NCBI GenBank assembly: GCA_028671895.1
Contig: CM053810.1
Span: forward strand, 36,745,501 to 36,809,500
Origin: Oenanthe sinensis
Lineage: Eukaryota > Streptophyta > Magnoliopsida > Apiales > Apiaceae
Reading direction: 5' to 3'
Length of the DNA stretch: 64,000 bases
Part shown: positions 1 to 12,599 of the stretch, piece by piece
Position numbering within the stretch: position 1 is the stretch's first letter
How the letters are laid out: every line of letters begins with the position of its first letter
Notes under the pieces: generated by a model
What the model was told of the DNA's origin: nothing
Database searches by the model: none
Seen by the model: the letters and a program-made list of their open reading frames with translations, nothing else
Translations under genes and position numbers: made by a program

Positions 1-3000
1 CAAGTTGTTAATGATTGTTTTCATGTTCAAATGAGCCAAGAATGATCCTACAAGAGCTTAGAAGTTGTTTCCATGGTCAAAAATGTCAAGAATGAAGGTT
101 CAAGTTGTTTCCAAGTTCGAACGAGTCAAGAATGAATTCTCAAGTTGTTACGGGTTGTTTTCATGTTCAAATGAGCAAGGAATGATCCCATAAGAGTTTA
201 CAAGTTGTTTTCATGGTCAAATATGTCAAGAATGAAGGTACAAGTTGTGTCCAAGTTCGAACGAGTCAAGAATGAATTCTCAAGTTGTTACGGATTGTTT
301 TCATGTTAAAATGAGCCAAGAATGATCCAATAAGAGTTTACAAGTTTCCATGTTCAAACGATGCAAGAATGAAGTCTCAAGTTGTTACGGAATATTTTCA
401 TTTTCAAATGAGCCAAGAATGATCCTATAAGAGCTTACAAGTTGTTTCCAAGTTTGAACGAGTCAAGAATGAAGTCCCAAGTAGTTATAGAATGTTTTCA
501 TCTTCAAATGAGCCAAGAATTATCCTACAAGAATTTACAAGTTGTTTCCATGATCAAACGAGTCAAAAATGAAGCTAAAAGTTGTTTCCAAGTGGGAACG
601 AGTCAAAAATGAAGTCTCAAGTTGTTAATGATTGTTTTCATGTTCAAATGAGCCAAGAATGATCCTACAAGAGCTTACAAGTTGTTTCCATGGTCAAAAA
701 TGTCAAGAATGAAGGTTCAAGTTGTTTCCAAGTTCGAACGAGTCAAGAATGAATTCTCAAGTTTTTACGGATTGTTTTCATAGTCAAATGAGCCAAGAAT
801 GATCCTATAAGAGTTTACAAGTTGTTTACATGGTCAAACATGTCAAGAAAGAAGGTACAAGTTGAGTCCTAGTTCGAACGAGTCAAGAATGAAGTCTCCA
901 GTTGTTACGGAATATTTTCATGTTAAAATGAGCCAAGAAAGATCCAATAAGAGTTTACAAGTTTCCATGTTCGAACGATGCAAGAATGAAGTCTCAAGTT
1001 GTTACGGAATATTTTCATTTTCAAATGAGCCAAGAATGATCCTATAAGAGCTTACAAGTTGTTTCCAAGTTTGAACGAGTCAAGAATGAAGTCCCAAGTA
1101 GTTATAGAATGTTTTCATCTTCAAATGAGCCAAGAATTATCCTACAAGAATTTACAAGTTGTTTCCATGATCAAACGAGTCAAAAATGAAGCTAAAAGTT
1201 GTTTCCAAGTGGGAACGAGTCAAAAATGAAGTCTCAAGTTGTTAATGATTGTTTTCATGTTCAAATGAGCCAAGAATGATCCTACAAGAGCTTAGAAGTT
1301 GTTTCCATGGTCAAAAATGTCAAGAATGAAGGTTCAAGTTGTTTCCAAGTTCGAACGAGTCAAGAATGAATTCTCAAGTTGTTACGGATTGTTTTCATGT
1401 TCAAATGAGCAAGGAATGATCCCATAAGAGTTTACAAGTTGTTTTCATGGTCAAACATGTCAAGAATGAAGGTACAAGTTGTGTCCAAGTTCGAACGAGT
1501 CAAGAATGAATTCTGAAGTTGTTACGGATTGTTTTCATGTTAAAATGAGCCAATAATGATCCAAAAAGAGTTTACAAGTTTCCATGTTCGAACGAGTCAA
1601 GAATGAAGTCTCAAGTTGTTACGGAATATTTTCATTTTCAAATGAGCCAAGAATGATCCTATAAGAGCTTACAAGTTGTTTCCAAGTTTGAACGAGTCAA
1701 GAATGAAGTCCCAAGTAGTTATAGAATGTTTTCATCTTCAAATGAGCCAATAATTATCCTACAAGAATTTACAAGTTGTTTCCATGTTCAAACGAGTCAA
1801 AAATGAAGCTAAAAGTTGTTTCCAAGTGTTAACGAGTCAAAAATGAAGTCTCAAGTTGTTAATGATTGTTTTCATGTTCAAATGAGCCAAGAATGATCCT
1901 ACAAGAGCTTAGAAGTTGTTTCCATGGTCAAAAATGTCAAGAATGAAGGTTCAAGTTGTTTCCAAGTTCGAACGAGTCAAGAATGAATTCTCAAGTTGTT
2001 ACGGGTTGTTTTCATGTTCAAATGAGCAAGGAATGATCCCATAAGAGTTTACAAGTTGTTTTCATGGTCAAATATGTCAAGAATGAAGGTACAAGTTGTG
2101 TCCAAGTTCGAACGAGTCAAGAATGAATTCTCAAGTTGTTACGGATTGTTTTCATGTTAAAATGAGCCAAGAATGATCCAATAAGAGTTTACAAGTTTCC
2201 ATGTTCAAACGATGCAAGAATGAAGTCTCAAGTTGTTACGGAATATTTTCATTTTCAAATGAGCCAAGAATGATCCTATAAGAGCTTACAAGTTGTTTCC
2301 AAGTTTGAACGAGTCAAGAATGAAGTCCCAAGTAGTTATAGAATGTTTTCATCTTCAAATGAGCCAAGAATTATCCTACAAGAATTTACAAGTTGTTTCC
2401 ATGATCAAACGAGTCAAAAATGAAGCTAAAAGTTGTTTCCAAGTGGGAACGAGTCAAAAATGAAGTCTCAAGTTGTTAATGATTGTTTTCATGTTCAAAT
2501 GAGCCAAGAATGATCCTACAAGAGCTTAGAAGTTGTTTCCATGGTCAAAAATGTCAAGAATGAAGGTTCAAGTTGTTTCCAAGTTCGAACGAGTCAAGAA
2601 TGAATTCTCAAGTTGTTACGGATTGTTTTCATGTTCAAATGAGCAAGGAATGATCCCATAAGAGTTTACAAGTTTCCATGTTCGAACGATGCAAGAATGA
2701 AGTCTCAAGTTGTTACGGAATATTTTCATTTTCAAATGAGCCAAGAATGATCCTATAAGAGCTTACAAGTTGTTTCCAAGTTTGAACGAGTCAAGAATGA
2801 AGTCCCAAGTAGTTATAGAATGTTTTCATCTTCAAATGAGCCAAGAATTATCCTACAAGAATTTACAAATTGTTTCCATGATCAAACGAGTCAAAAATGA
2901 AGCTAAAAGTTGTTTCCAAGTGGGAACGAGTCAAAAATGAAGTCTCAAGTTGTTAATGATTGTTTTCATGTTCAAATGAGCCAAGAATGATCCTACAAAA

Positions 3001-6000
3001 GCTTACAAGTTGTTTCCATGGTCAAAAATGTCAAGAATGAAGGTTCAAGTTGTTTCCAAGTTCGAACGAGTCAAGAATGAATTCTCAAGTAATTACAGAT
3101 TGTTTTCATAGTCAAATGAGCCAAGAATGATCCTATAAGAGTTTACAAGTTGTTTACATGGTCAAACATGTCAAGAAAGAAGGTACAAGTTGAGTCCTAG
3201 TTCGAACGAGTCAAGAATGAAGTCTCCAGTTGTTACAGAATATTTTCATGTTAAAATGAGCCAAGAAAGATCCAATAAGAGTTTACAAGTTTCCATGTTC
3301 GAACGATGCAAGAATGAAGTCTCAAGTTGTTACGGAATATTTTCATTTTCAAATGAGCCAAGAATGATCCTATAAGAGCTTACAAGTTGTTTCCAAGTTT
3401 GAACGAGTCAAGAATGAAGTCCCAAGTAGTTATAGAATGTTTTCATCTTCAAATGAGCCAATAATTATCCTACAAGAATTTACAAGTTGTTTCCATGTTC
3501 AAACGAGTCAAAAATGAAGCTAAAAGTTGTTTCCAAGTGTTAACGAGTCAAAAATGAAGTCTCAAGTTGTTAATGATTGTTTTCATGTTCAAATGAGCCA
3601 AGAATGATCCTACAAGAGCTTAGAAGTTGTTTCCATGGTCAAAAATGTCAAGAATGAAGGTTCAAGTTGTTTCCAAGTTCGAACGAGTCAAGAATGAATT
3701 CTCAAGTTGTTACGGATTGTTTTCATGTTCAAATGAGCAAGGAATGATCCCATAAGAGTTTACAAGTTGTTTTCATGGTCAAATATGTCAAGAATGAAGG
3801 TACAAGTTGTGTCTAAGTTCGAACGAGTCAAGAATGAATTCTCAAGTTGTTACGGATTGTTTTCATGTTAAAATGAGCCAAGAATGATCCAATAAGAGTT
3901 TACAAGTTTCCATGTTCAAACGATGCAAGAATGAAGTCTCAAGTTGTTACGGAATATTTTCATTTTCAAATGAGCCAAGAATGATCCTATAAGAGCTTAC
4001 AAGTTGTTTCCAAGTTTGAACGAGTCAAGAATGAAGTCCCAAGTAGTTATAGAATGTTTTCATCTTCAAATGAGCCAAGAATTATCCTACAAGAATTTAC
4101 AAGTTGTTTCCATGATCAAACGAGTCAAAAATGAAGCTAAAAGTTGTTTCCAAGTGGGAACGAGTCAAAAATGAAGTCTCAAGTTGTTAATGATTGTTTT
4201 CATGTTCAAATGAGCCAAGAATGATCCTACAAGAGCTTACAAGTTGTTTCCATGGTCAAAAATGTCAAGAATGAAGGTTCAAGTTGTTTCCAAGTTCGAA
4301 CGAGTCAAGAATGAATTCTCAAGTTTTTACGGATTGTTTTCATAGTCAAATGAGCCAAGAATGATCCTATAAGAGTTTACAAGTTGTTTACATGGTCAAA
4401 CATGTCAAGAAAGAAGGTACAAGTTGAGTCCTAGTTCGAACGAGTCAAGAATGAAGTCTCCAGTTGTTATGGAATATTTTCATGTTAAAATGAGCCAAGA
4501 AAGATCCAATAAGAGTTTACAAGTTTCCATGTTCGAACGATGCAAGAATGAAGTCTCAAGTTGTTACGGAATATTTTCATTTTCAAATGAGCCAAGAATG
4601 ATCCTATAAGAGCTTACAAGTTGTTTCCAAGTTTGAACGAGTCAAGAATGAAGTCCCAAGTAGTTATAGAATGTTTTCATCTTCAAATGAGCCAAGAATT
4701 ATCCTACAAGAATTTACAAGTTGTTTCCATGATCAAACGAGTCAAAAATGAAGCTAAAAGTTGTTTCCAAGTGGGAACGAGTCAAAAATGAAGTCTCAAG
4801 TTGTTAATGATTGTTTTCATGTTCAAATGAGCCAAGAATGATCCTACAAGAGCTTAGAAGTTGTTTCCATGGTCAAAAATGTCAAGAATGAAGGTTCAAG
4901 TTGTTTCCAAGTTCGAACGAGTCAAGAATGAATTCTCAAGTTGTTACGGATTGTTTTCATGTTCAAATGAGCAAGGAATGATCCCATAAGAGTTTACAAG
5001 TTGTTTTCATGGTCAAACATGTCAAGAATGAAGGTACAAGTTGTGTCCAAGTTCGAACGAGTCAAGAATGAATTCTGAAGTTGTTACGGATTGTTTTCAT
5101 GTTAAAATGAGCCAATAATGATCCAAAAAGAGTTTACAAGTTTCCATGTTCGAACGAGTCAAGAATGAAGTCTCAAGTTGTTACGGAATATTTTCATTTT
5201 CAAATGAGCCAAGAATGATCCTATAAGAGCTTACAAGTTGTTTCCAAGTTTGAACGAGTCAAGAATGAAGTCCCAAGTAGTTATAGAATGTTTTCATCTT
5301 CAAATGAGCCAATAATTATCCTACAAGAATTTACAAGTTGTTTCCATGTTCAAACGAGTCAAAAATGAAGCTAAAAGTTGTTTCCAAGTGTTAACGAGTC
5401 AAAAATGAAGTCTCAAGTTGTTAATGATTGTTTTCATGTTCAAATGAGCCAAGAATGATCCTACAAGAGCTTAGAAGTTGTTTCCATGGTCAAAAATGTC
5501 AAGAATGAAGGTTCAAGTTGTTTCCAAGTTCGAACGAGTCAAGAATGAATTCTCAAGTTGTTACGGGTTGTTTTCATGTTCAAATGAGCAAGGAATGATC
5601 CCATAAGAGTTTACAAGTTGTTTTCATGGTCAAATATGTCAAGAATGAAGGTACAAGTTGTGTCCAAGTTCGAACGAGTCAAGAATGAATTCTCAAGTTG
5701 TTACGGATTGTTTTCATGTTAAAATGAGCCAAGAATGATCCAATAAGAGTTTACAAGTTTCCATGTTCAAACGATGCAAGAATGAAGTCTCAAGTTGTTA
5801 CGGAATATTTTCATTTTCAAATGAGCCAAGAATGATCCTATAAGAGCTTACAAGTTGTTTCCAAGTTTGAACGAGTCAAGAATGAAGTCCCAAGTAGTTA
5901 TAGAATGTTTTCATCTTCAAATGAGCCAAGAATTATCCTACAAGAATTTACAAGTTGTTTCCATGATCAAACGAGTCAAAAATGAAGCTAAAAGTTGTTT

Positions 6001-6222
6001 CCAAGTGGGAACGAGTCAAAAATGAAGTCTCAAGTTGTTAATGATTGTTTTCATGTTCAAATGAGCCAAGAATGATCCTACAAGAGCTTACAAGTTGTTT
6101 CCATGGTCAAAAATGTCAAGAATGAAGGTTCAAGTTGTTTCCAAGTTCGAACGAGTCAAGAATGAATTCTCAAGTTGTTACGGATTGTTTTCATGTTCAA
6201 ATGAGCAAGGAATGATCCTATA
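1..6222. repeat. 3562-bp super-repeat of the satellite (two copies, second incomplete)
   Basis: Landmarks recur at an offset of 3562 bp: caagttgttaatgattg at 1 and 3563, gttgagtcctagttcg near 862 and 4424, and the rare acgggttg at 2001 and 5563. The match stops near 6222. 3562 is 1851 + 1711. The 1851 step is visible directly (acgggttg at 150 and 2001), and the 1711 step is the period of the next domain. 1851 equals 9x140 + 3x97 + 3x100. Confidence 0.85.
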
Positions 6223-7240
6223 AGAGTTTACAAGCTGTTTACATGGTCAAACATGTCAAGAATGAAGGTACAAGTTGTGTCCAAGTTCGAACGAGTCAAG
6301 AATGAAGTCTCAAGTTGGTACGGAATATTTTCATTTTCAAATGAGCCAAGAATGATCCTATAAGAGCATACAAGTTGTTTCCAAGTTTGAACGAGTCAAG
6401 AATGAAGTCCCAAGTAGTTATAAAATGTTTTCATCTTCAAATGAGCTAAGAATTATCCTACAAGAATTTACAAGTTGTTTCCATGTTCAAACGAGTCAAA
6501 AATAAAGCTAAAAGTTGTTTCCAAGTGTGAACGAGTCAAAAATGAAGTCTCAAGTTGTTAATGATTGTTTTCATGTTCAAATGAGCCAAGAATGATCCTA
6601 CAAGAGCTTAGAAGTTGTTTCCATGGTCAAAAATGTCAAGAATGAAGGTTCAAGTTGTTTCCAAGTTCGAACGAGTCAAGAATGAATTCTCAAGTTGTTA
6701 CGGATTGTTTTCATGTTCAAATGAGCAAGGAATGATCCCATAAGAGTTTACAAGTTTCCATGTTCGAACGATGCAAGAATGAAGTCTCAAGTTGTTACGG
6801 AATATTTTCATTTTCAAATGAGCCAAGAATGATCCTATAAGAGCTTACAAGTTGTTTCCAAGTTTGAACGAGTCAAGAATGAAGTCCCAAGTAGTTATAG
6901 AATGTTTTCATCTTCAAATGAGCCAAGAATTATCCTACAAGAATTTACAAATTGTTTCCATGATCAAACGAGTCAAAAATGAAGCTAAAAGTTGTTTCCA
7001 AGTGGGAACGAGTCAAAAATGAAGTCTCAAGTTGTTAATGATTGTTTTCATGTTCAAATGAGCCAAGAATGATCCTACAAAAGCTTACAAGTTGTTTCCA
7101 TGGTCAAAAATGTCAAGAATGAAGGTTCAAGTTGTTTCCAAGTTCGAACGAGTCAAGAATGAATTCTCAAGTAATTACAGATTGTTTTCATAGTCAAATG
7201 AGCCAAGAATGATCCTATAAGAGTTTACAAGTTGTTTACA
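6201..7240. repeat. 520-bp tandem duplication inside the satellite
   Basis: The segment atgagcaaggaatgatcc at 6201 recurs at 6721. The landmark offset relative to the left part of the array changes here from 3562 to 4082, a gain of exactly 520 bp (3x140 + 100). The added block has private variants, such as caagctgtttacatgg, caagttggtacgg and ataaagct, so it was not copied recently from its immediate neighbours. Confidence 0.7.
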
Positions 7241-10200
7241 TGGTCAAACATGTCAAGAAAGAAGGTACAAGTTGAGTCCTAGTTCGAACGAGTCAAGAAT
7301 GAAGTCTCCAGTTGTTACAGAATATTTTCATGTTAAAATGAGCCAAGAAAGATCCAATAAGAGTTTACAAGTTTCCATGTTCGAACGATGCAAGAATGAA
7401 GTCTCAAGTTGTTACGGAATATTTTCATTTTCAAATGAGCCAAGAATGATCCTATAAGAGCTTACAAGTTGTTTCCAAGTTTGAACGAGTCAAGAATGAA
7501 GTCCCAAGTAGTTATAGAATGTTTTCATCTTCAAATGAGCCAATAATTATCCTACAAGAATTTACAAGTTGTTTCCATGTTCAAACGAGTCAAAAATGAA
7601 GCTAAAAGTTGTTTCCAAGTGTTAACGAGTCAAAAATGAAGTCTCAAGTTGTTAATGATTGTTTTCATGTTCAAATGAGCCAAGAATGATCCTACAAGAG
7701 CTTAGAAGTTGTTTCCATGGTCAAAAATGTCAAGAATGAAGGTTCAAGTTGTTTCCAAGTTCGAACGAGTCAAGAATGAATTCTCAAGTTGTTACGGATT
7801 GTTTTCATGTTCAAATGAGCAAGGAATGATCCCATAAGAGTTTACAAGTTGTTTTCATGGTCAAATATGTCAAGAATGAAGGTACAAGTTGTGTCTAAGT
7901 TCGAACGAGTCAAGAATGAATTCTCAAGTTGTTACGGATTGTTTTCATGTTAAAATGAGCCAAGAATGATCCAATAAGAGTTTACAAGTTTCCATGTTCA
8001 AACGATGCAAGAATGAAGTCTCAAGTTGTTACGGAATATTTTCATTTTCAAATGAGCCAAGAATGATCCTATAAGAGCTTACAAGTTGTTTCCAAGTTTG
8101 AACGAGTCAAGAATGAAGTCCCAAGTAGTTATAGAATGTTTTCATCTTCAAATGAGCCAAGAATTATCCTACAAGAATTTACAAGTTGTTTCCATGATCA
8201 AACGAGTCAAAAATGAAGCTAAAAGTTGTTTCCAAGTGGGAACGAGTCAAAAATGAAGTCTCAAGTTGTTAATGATTGTTTTCATGTTCAAATGAGCCAA
8301 GAATGATCCTACAAGAGCTTAGAAGTTGTTTCCATGGTCAAAAATGTCAAGAATGAAGGTTCAAGTTGTTTCCAAGTTCGAACGAGTCAAGAATGAATTC
8401 TCAAGTTGTTACGGATTGTTTTCATGTTCAAATGAGCAAGGAATGATCCCATAAGAGTTTACAAGTTTCCATGTTCGAACGATGCAAGAATGAAGTCTCA
8501 AGTTGTTACGGAATATTTTCATTTTCAAATGAGCCAAGAATGATCCTATAAGAGCTTACAAGTTGTTTCCAAGTTTGAACGAGTCAAGAATGAAGTCCCA
8601 AGTAGTTATAGAATGTTTTCATCTTCAAATGAGCCAAGAATTATCCTACAAGAATTTACAAATTGTTTCCATGATCAAACGAGTCAAAAATGAAGCTAAA
8701 AGTTGTTTCCAAGTGGGAACGAGTCAAAAATGAAGTCTCAAGTTGTTAATGATTGTTTTCATGTTCAAATGAGCCAAGAATGATCCTACAAAAGCTTACA
8801 AGTTGTTTCCATGGTCAAAAATGTCAAGAATGAAGGTTCAAGTTGTTTCCAAGTTCGAACGAGTCAAGAATGAATTCTCAAGTAATTACAGATTGTTTTC
8901 ATAGTCAAATGAGCCAAGAATGATCCTATAAGAGTTTACAAGTTGTTTACATGGTCAAACATGTCAAGAAAGAAGGTACAAGTTGAGTCCTAGTTCGAAC
9001 GAGTCAAGAATGAAGTCTCCAGTTGTTACAGAATATTTTCATGTTAAAATGAGCCAAGAAAGATCCAATAAGAGTTTACAAGTTTCCATGTTCGAACGAT
9101 GCAAGAATGAAGTCTCAAGTTGTTACGGAATATTTTCATTTTCAAATGAGCCAAGAATGATCCTATAAGAGCTTACAAGTTGTTTCCAAGTTTGAACGAG
9201 TCAAGAATGAAGTCCCAAGTAGTTATAGAATGTTTTCATCTTCAAATGAGCCAATAATTATCCTACAAGAATTTACAAGTTGTTTCCATGTTCAAACGAG
9301 TCAAAAATGAAGCTAAAAGTTGTTTCCAAGTGTTAACGAGTCAAAAATGAAGTCTCAAGTTGTTAATGATTGTTTTCATGTTCAAATGAGCCAAGAATGA
9401 TCCTACAAGAGCTTAGAAGTTGTTTCCATGGTCAAAAATGTCAAGAATGAAGGTTCAAGTTGTTTCCAAGTTCGAACGAGTCAAGAATGAATTCTCAAGT
9501 TGTTACGGATTGTTTTCATGTTCAAATGAGCAAGGAATGATCCCATAAGAGTTTACAAGTTGTTTTCATGGTCAAATATGTCAAGAATGAAGGTACAAGT
9601 TGTGTCTAAGTTCGAACGAGTCAAGAATGAATTCTCAAGTTGTTACGGATTGTTTTCATGTTAAAATGAGCCAAGAATGATCCAATAAGAGTTTACAAGT
9701 TTCCATGTTCAAACGATGCAAGAATGAAGTCTCAAGTTGTTACGGAATATTTTCATTTTCAAATGAGCCAAGAATGATCCTATAAGAGCTTACAAGTTGT
9801 TTCCAAGTTTGAACGAGTCAAGAATGAAGTCCCAAGTAGTTATAGAATGTTTTCATCTTCAAATGAGCCAAGAATTATCCTACAAGAATTTACAAGTTGT
9901 TTCCATGATCAAACGAGTCAAAAATGAAGCTAAAAGTTGTTTCCAAGTGGGAACGAGTCAAAAATGAAGTCTCAAGTTGTTAATGATTGTTTTCATGTTC
10001 AAATGAGCCAAGAATGATCCTACAAGAGCTTAGAAGTTGTTTCCATGGTCAAAAATGTCAAGAATGAAGGTTCAAGTTGTTTCCAAGTTCGAACGAGTCA
10101 AGAATGAATTCTCAAGTTGTTACGGATTGTTTTCATGTTCAAATGAGCAAGGAATGATCCCATAAGAGTTTACAAGTTTCCATGTTCGAACGATGCAAGA

Positions 10201-11860
10201 ATGAAGTCTCAAGTTGTTACGGAATATTTTCATTTTCAAATGAGCCAAGAATGATCCTATAAGAGCTTACAAGTTGTTTCCAAGTTTGAACGAGTCAAGA
10301 ATGAAGTCCCAAGTAGTTATAGAATGTTTTCATCTTCAAATGAGCCAAGAATTATCCTACAAGAATTTACAAATTGTTTCCATGATCAAACGAGTCAAAA
10401 ATGAAGCTAAAAGTTGTTTCCAAGTGGGAACGAGTCAAAAATGAAGTCTCAAGTTGTTAATGATTGTTTTCATTTTCAAATGAGCCAAGAATGATCCTAC
10501 AAAAGCTTACAAGTTGTTTCCATGGTCAAAAATGTCAAGAATGAAGGTTCAAGTTGTTTCCAAGTTCGAACGAGTCAAGAATGAATTCTCAAGTAATTAC
10601 AGATTGTTTTCATAGTCAAATGAGCCAAGAATGATCCTATAAGAGTTTACAAGTTGTTTACATGGTCAAACATGTCAAGAAAGAAGGTACAAGTTGAGTC
10701 CTAGTTCGAACGAGTCAAGAATGAAGTCTCCAGTTGTTACAGAATATTTTCATGTTAAAATGAGCCAAGAAAGATCCAATAAGAGTTTACAAGTTTCCAT
10801 GTTCGAACGATGCAAGAATGAAGTCTCAAGTTGTTACGGAATATTTTCATTTTCAAATGAGCCAAGAATGATCCTATAAGAGCTTACAAGTTGTTTCCAA
10901 GTTTGAACGAGTCAAGAATGAAGTCCCAAGTAGTTATAGAATGTTTTCATCTTCAAATGAGCCAATAATTATCCTACAAGAATTTACAAGTTGTTTCCAT
11001 GTTCAAACGAGTCAAAAATGAAGCTAAATGTTGTTTCCAAGTGTTAACGAGTCAAAAATGAAGTCTCAAGTTGTTAATGATTGTTTTCATGTTCAAATGA
11101 GCCAAGAATGATCCTACAAGAGCTTAGAAGTTGTTTCCATGGTCAAAAATGTCAAGAATGAAGGTTCAAGTTGTTTCCAAGTTCGAACGAGTCAAGAATG
11201 AATTCTCAAGTTGTTACGGATTGTTTTCATGTTCAAATGAGCAAGGAATGATCCCATAAGAGTTTACAAGTTGTTTTCATGGTCAAATATGTCAAGAATG
11301 AAGGTACAAGTTGTGTCCAAGTTCGAACGAGTCAAGAATGAATTCTCAAGTTGTTACGGATTGTTTTCATGTTAAAATGAGCCAATAATGATCCAATAAG
11401 AGTTTACAAGTTTCCATGTTCGAACGATGCAAGAATGAAGTCTCAAGTTGTTACGGAATATTTTCATTTTCAAATGAGCCAAGAATGATCCTATAAGAGC
11501 TTACAAGTTGTTTCCAAGTTTGAACGAGTCAAGAATGAAGTCCCAAGTAGTTATAGAATGTTTTCATCTTCAAATGAGCCAAGAATTATCCTACAAGAAT
11601 TTACAAGTTGTTTCCATGATCAAACGAGTCAAAAATGAAGCTAAAAGTTGTTTCCAAGTGGGAACGAGTCAAAAATGAAGTCTCAAGTTGTTAATGACTG
11701 TTTTCATGTTCAAATGAGCCAAGAATGATCCTACAAGAGCTTAGAAGTTGTTTCCATGGTCAAAAATGTCAAGAATGAAGGTTCAAGTTGTTTCCAAGTT
11801 CGAACGAGTCAAGAATGAATTGTCAAGTTGTTACGGATTGTTTTCATGTTCAAATGAGCA
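6300..11860. repeat. 1711-bp higher-order repeat domain, a little over three copies
   Basis: The gttgagtcctagttcg landmark lies at 7272, 8983 and 10694, and atgagcaagg before the short 97-bp unit lies at 6721, 8432 and 10143. Both give exactly 1711 bp with almost no differences by eye. 1711 equals 8x140 + 3x97 + 3x100, i.e. 14 units. The domain limits are approximate: phase is lost near 6.3 kb and 11.86 kb. Confidence 0.85.
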
Positions 11861-12599
11861 AGGAATGATCCCATAAGAGTTTACAAGTTGTTTTCATGGT
11901 CAAACATGTCAAGAATGAAGGTACAAGTTGTGTCCAAGTTCGAACGAGTCAAGAATGAATTCTGAAGTTGTTACGGATTGTTTTCATGTTAAAATGAGCC
12001 AATAATGATCCAAAAAGAGTTTACAAGTTTCCATGTTCGAACGAGTCAAGAATGAAGTCTCAAGTTGTTACGGAATATTTTCATTTTCAAATGAGCCAAG
12101 AATGATCCTATAAGAGCTTACAAGTTGTTTCCAAGTTTGAACGAGTCAAGAATGAAGCTAAAAGTTGTTTCCAAGTTTGAACGAGTCAAGAATGAAGTCC
12201 CAAGTAGTTATAGAATGTTTTCATCTTCAAATGAGCCAATAATTATCCTACAAGAATTTACAAGTTGTTTCCATGTTCAAACGAGTCAAAAATGAAGCTA
12301 AAAGTTGTTTCCAAGTGTTAACGAGTCAAAAATGAAGTCTCAAGTTGTTAATGATTGTTTTCATGTTCAAATGAGCCAAGAATGATCCTACAAGAGCTTA
12401 GAAGTTGTTTCCATGGTCAAAAATGTCAAGAATGAAGGTTCAAGTTGTTTCCAAGTTCGAACGAGTCAAGAATGAATTCTCAAGTTGTTACGGATTGTTT
12501 TCATGTTCAAATGAGCAAGGAATGATCCCATAAGAGTTTACAAGTTGTTTTCATGGTCAAATATGTCAAGAATGAAGGTACAAGTTGTGTCCAAGTTCG

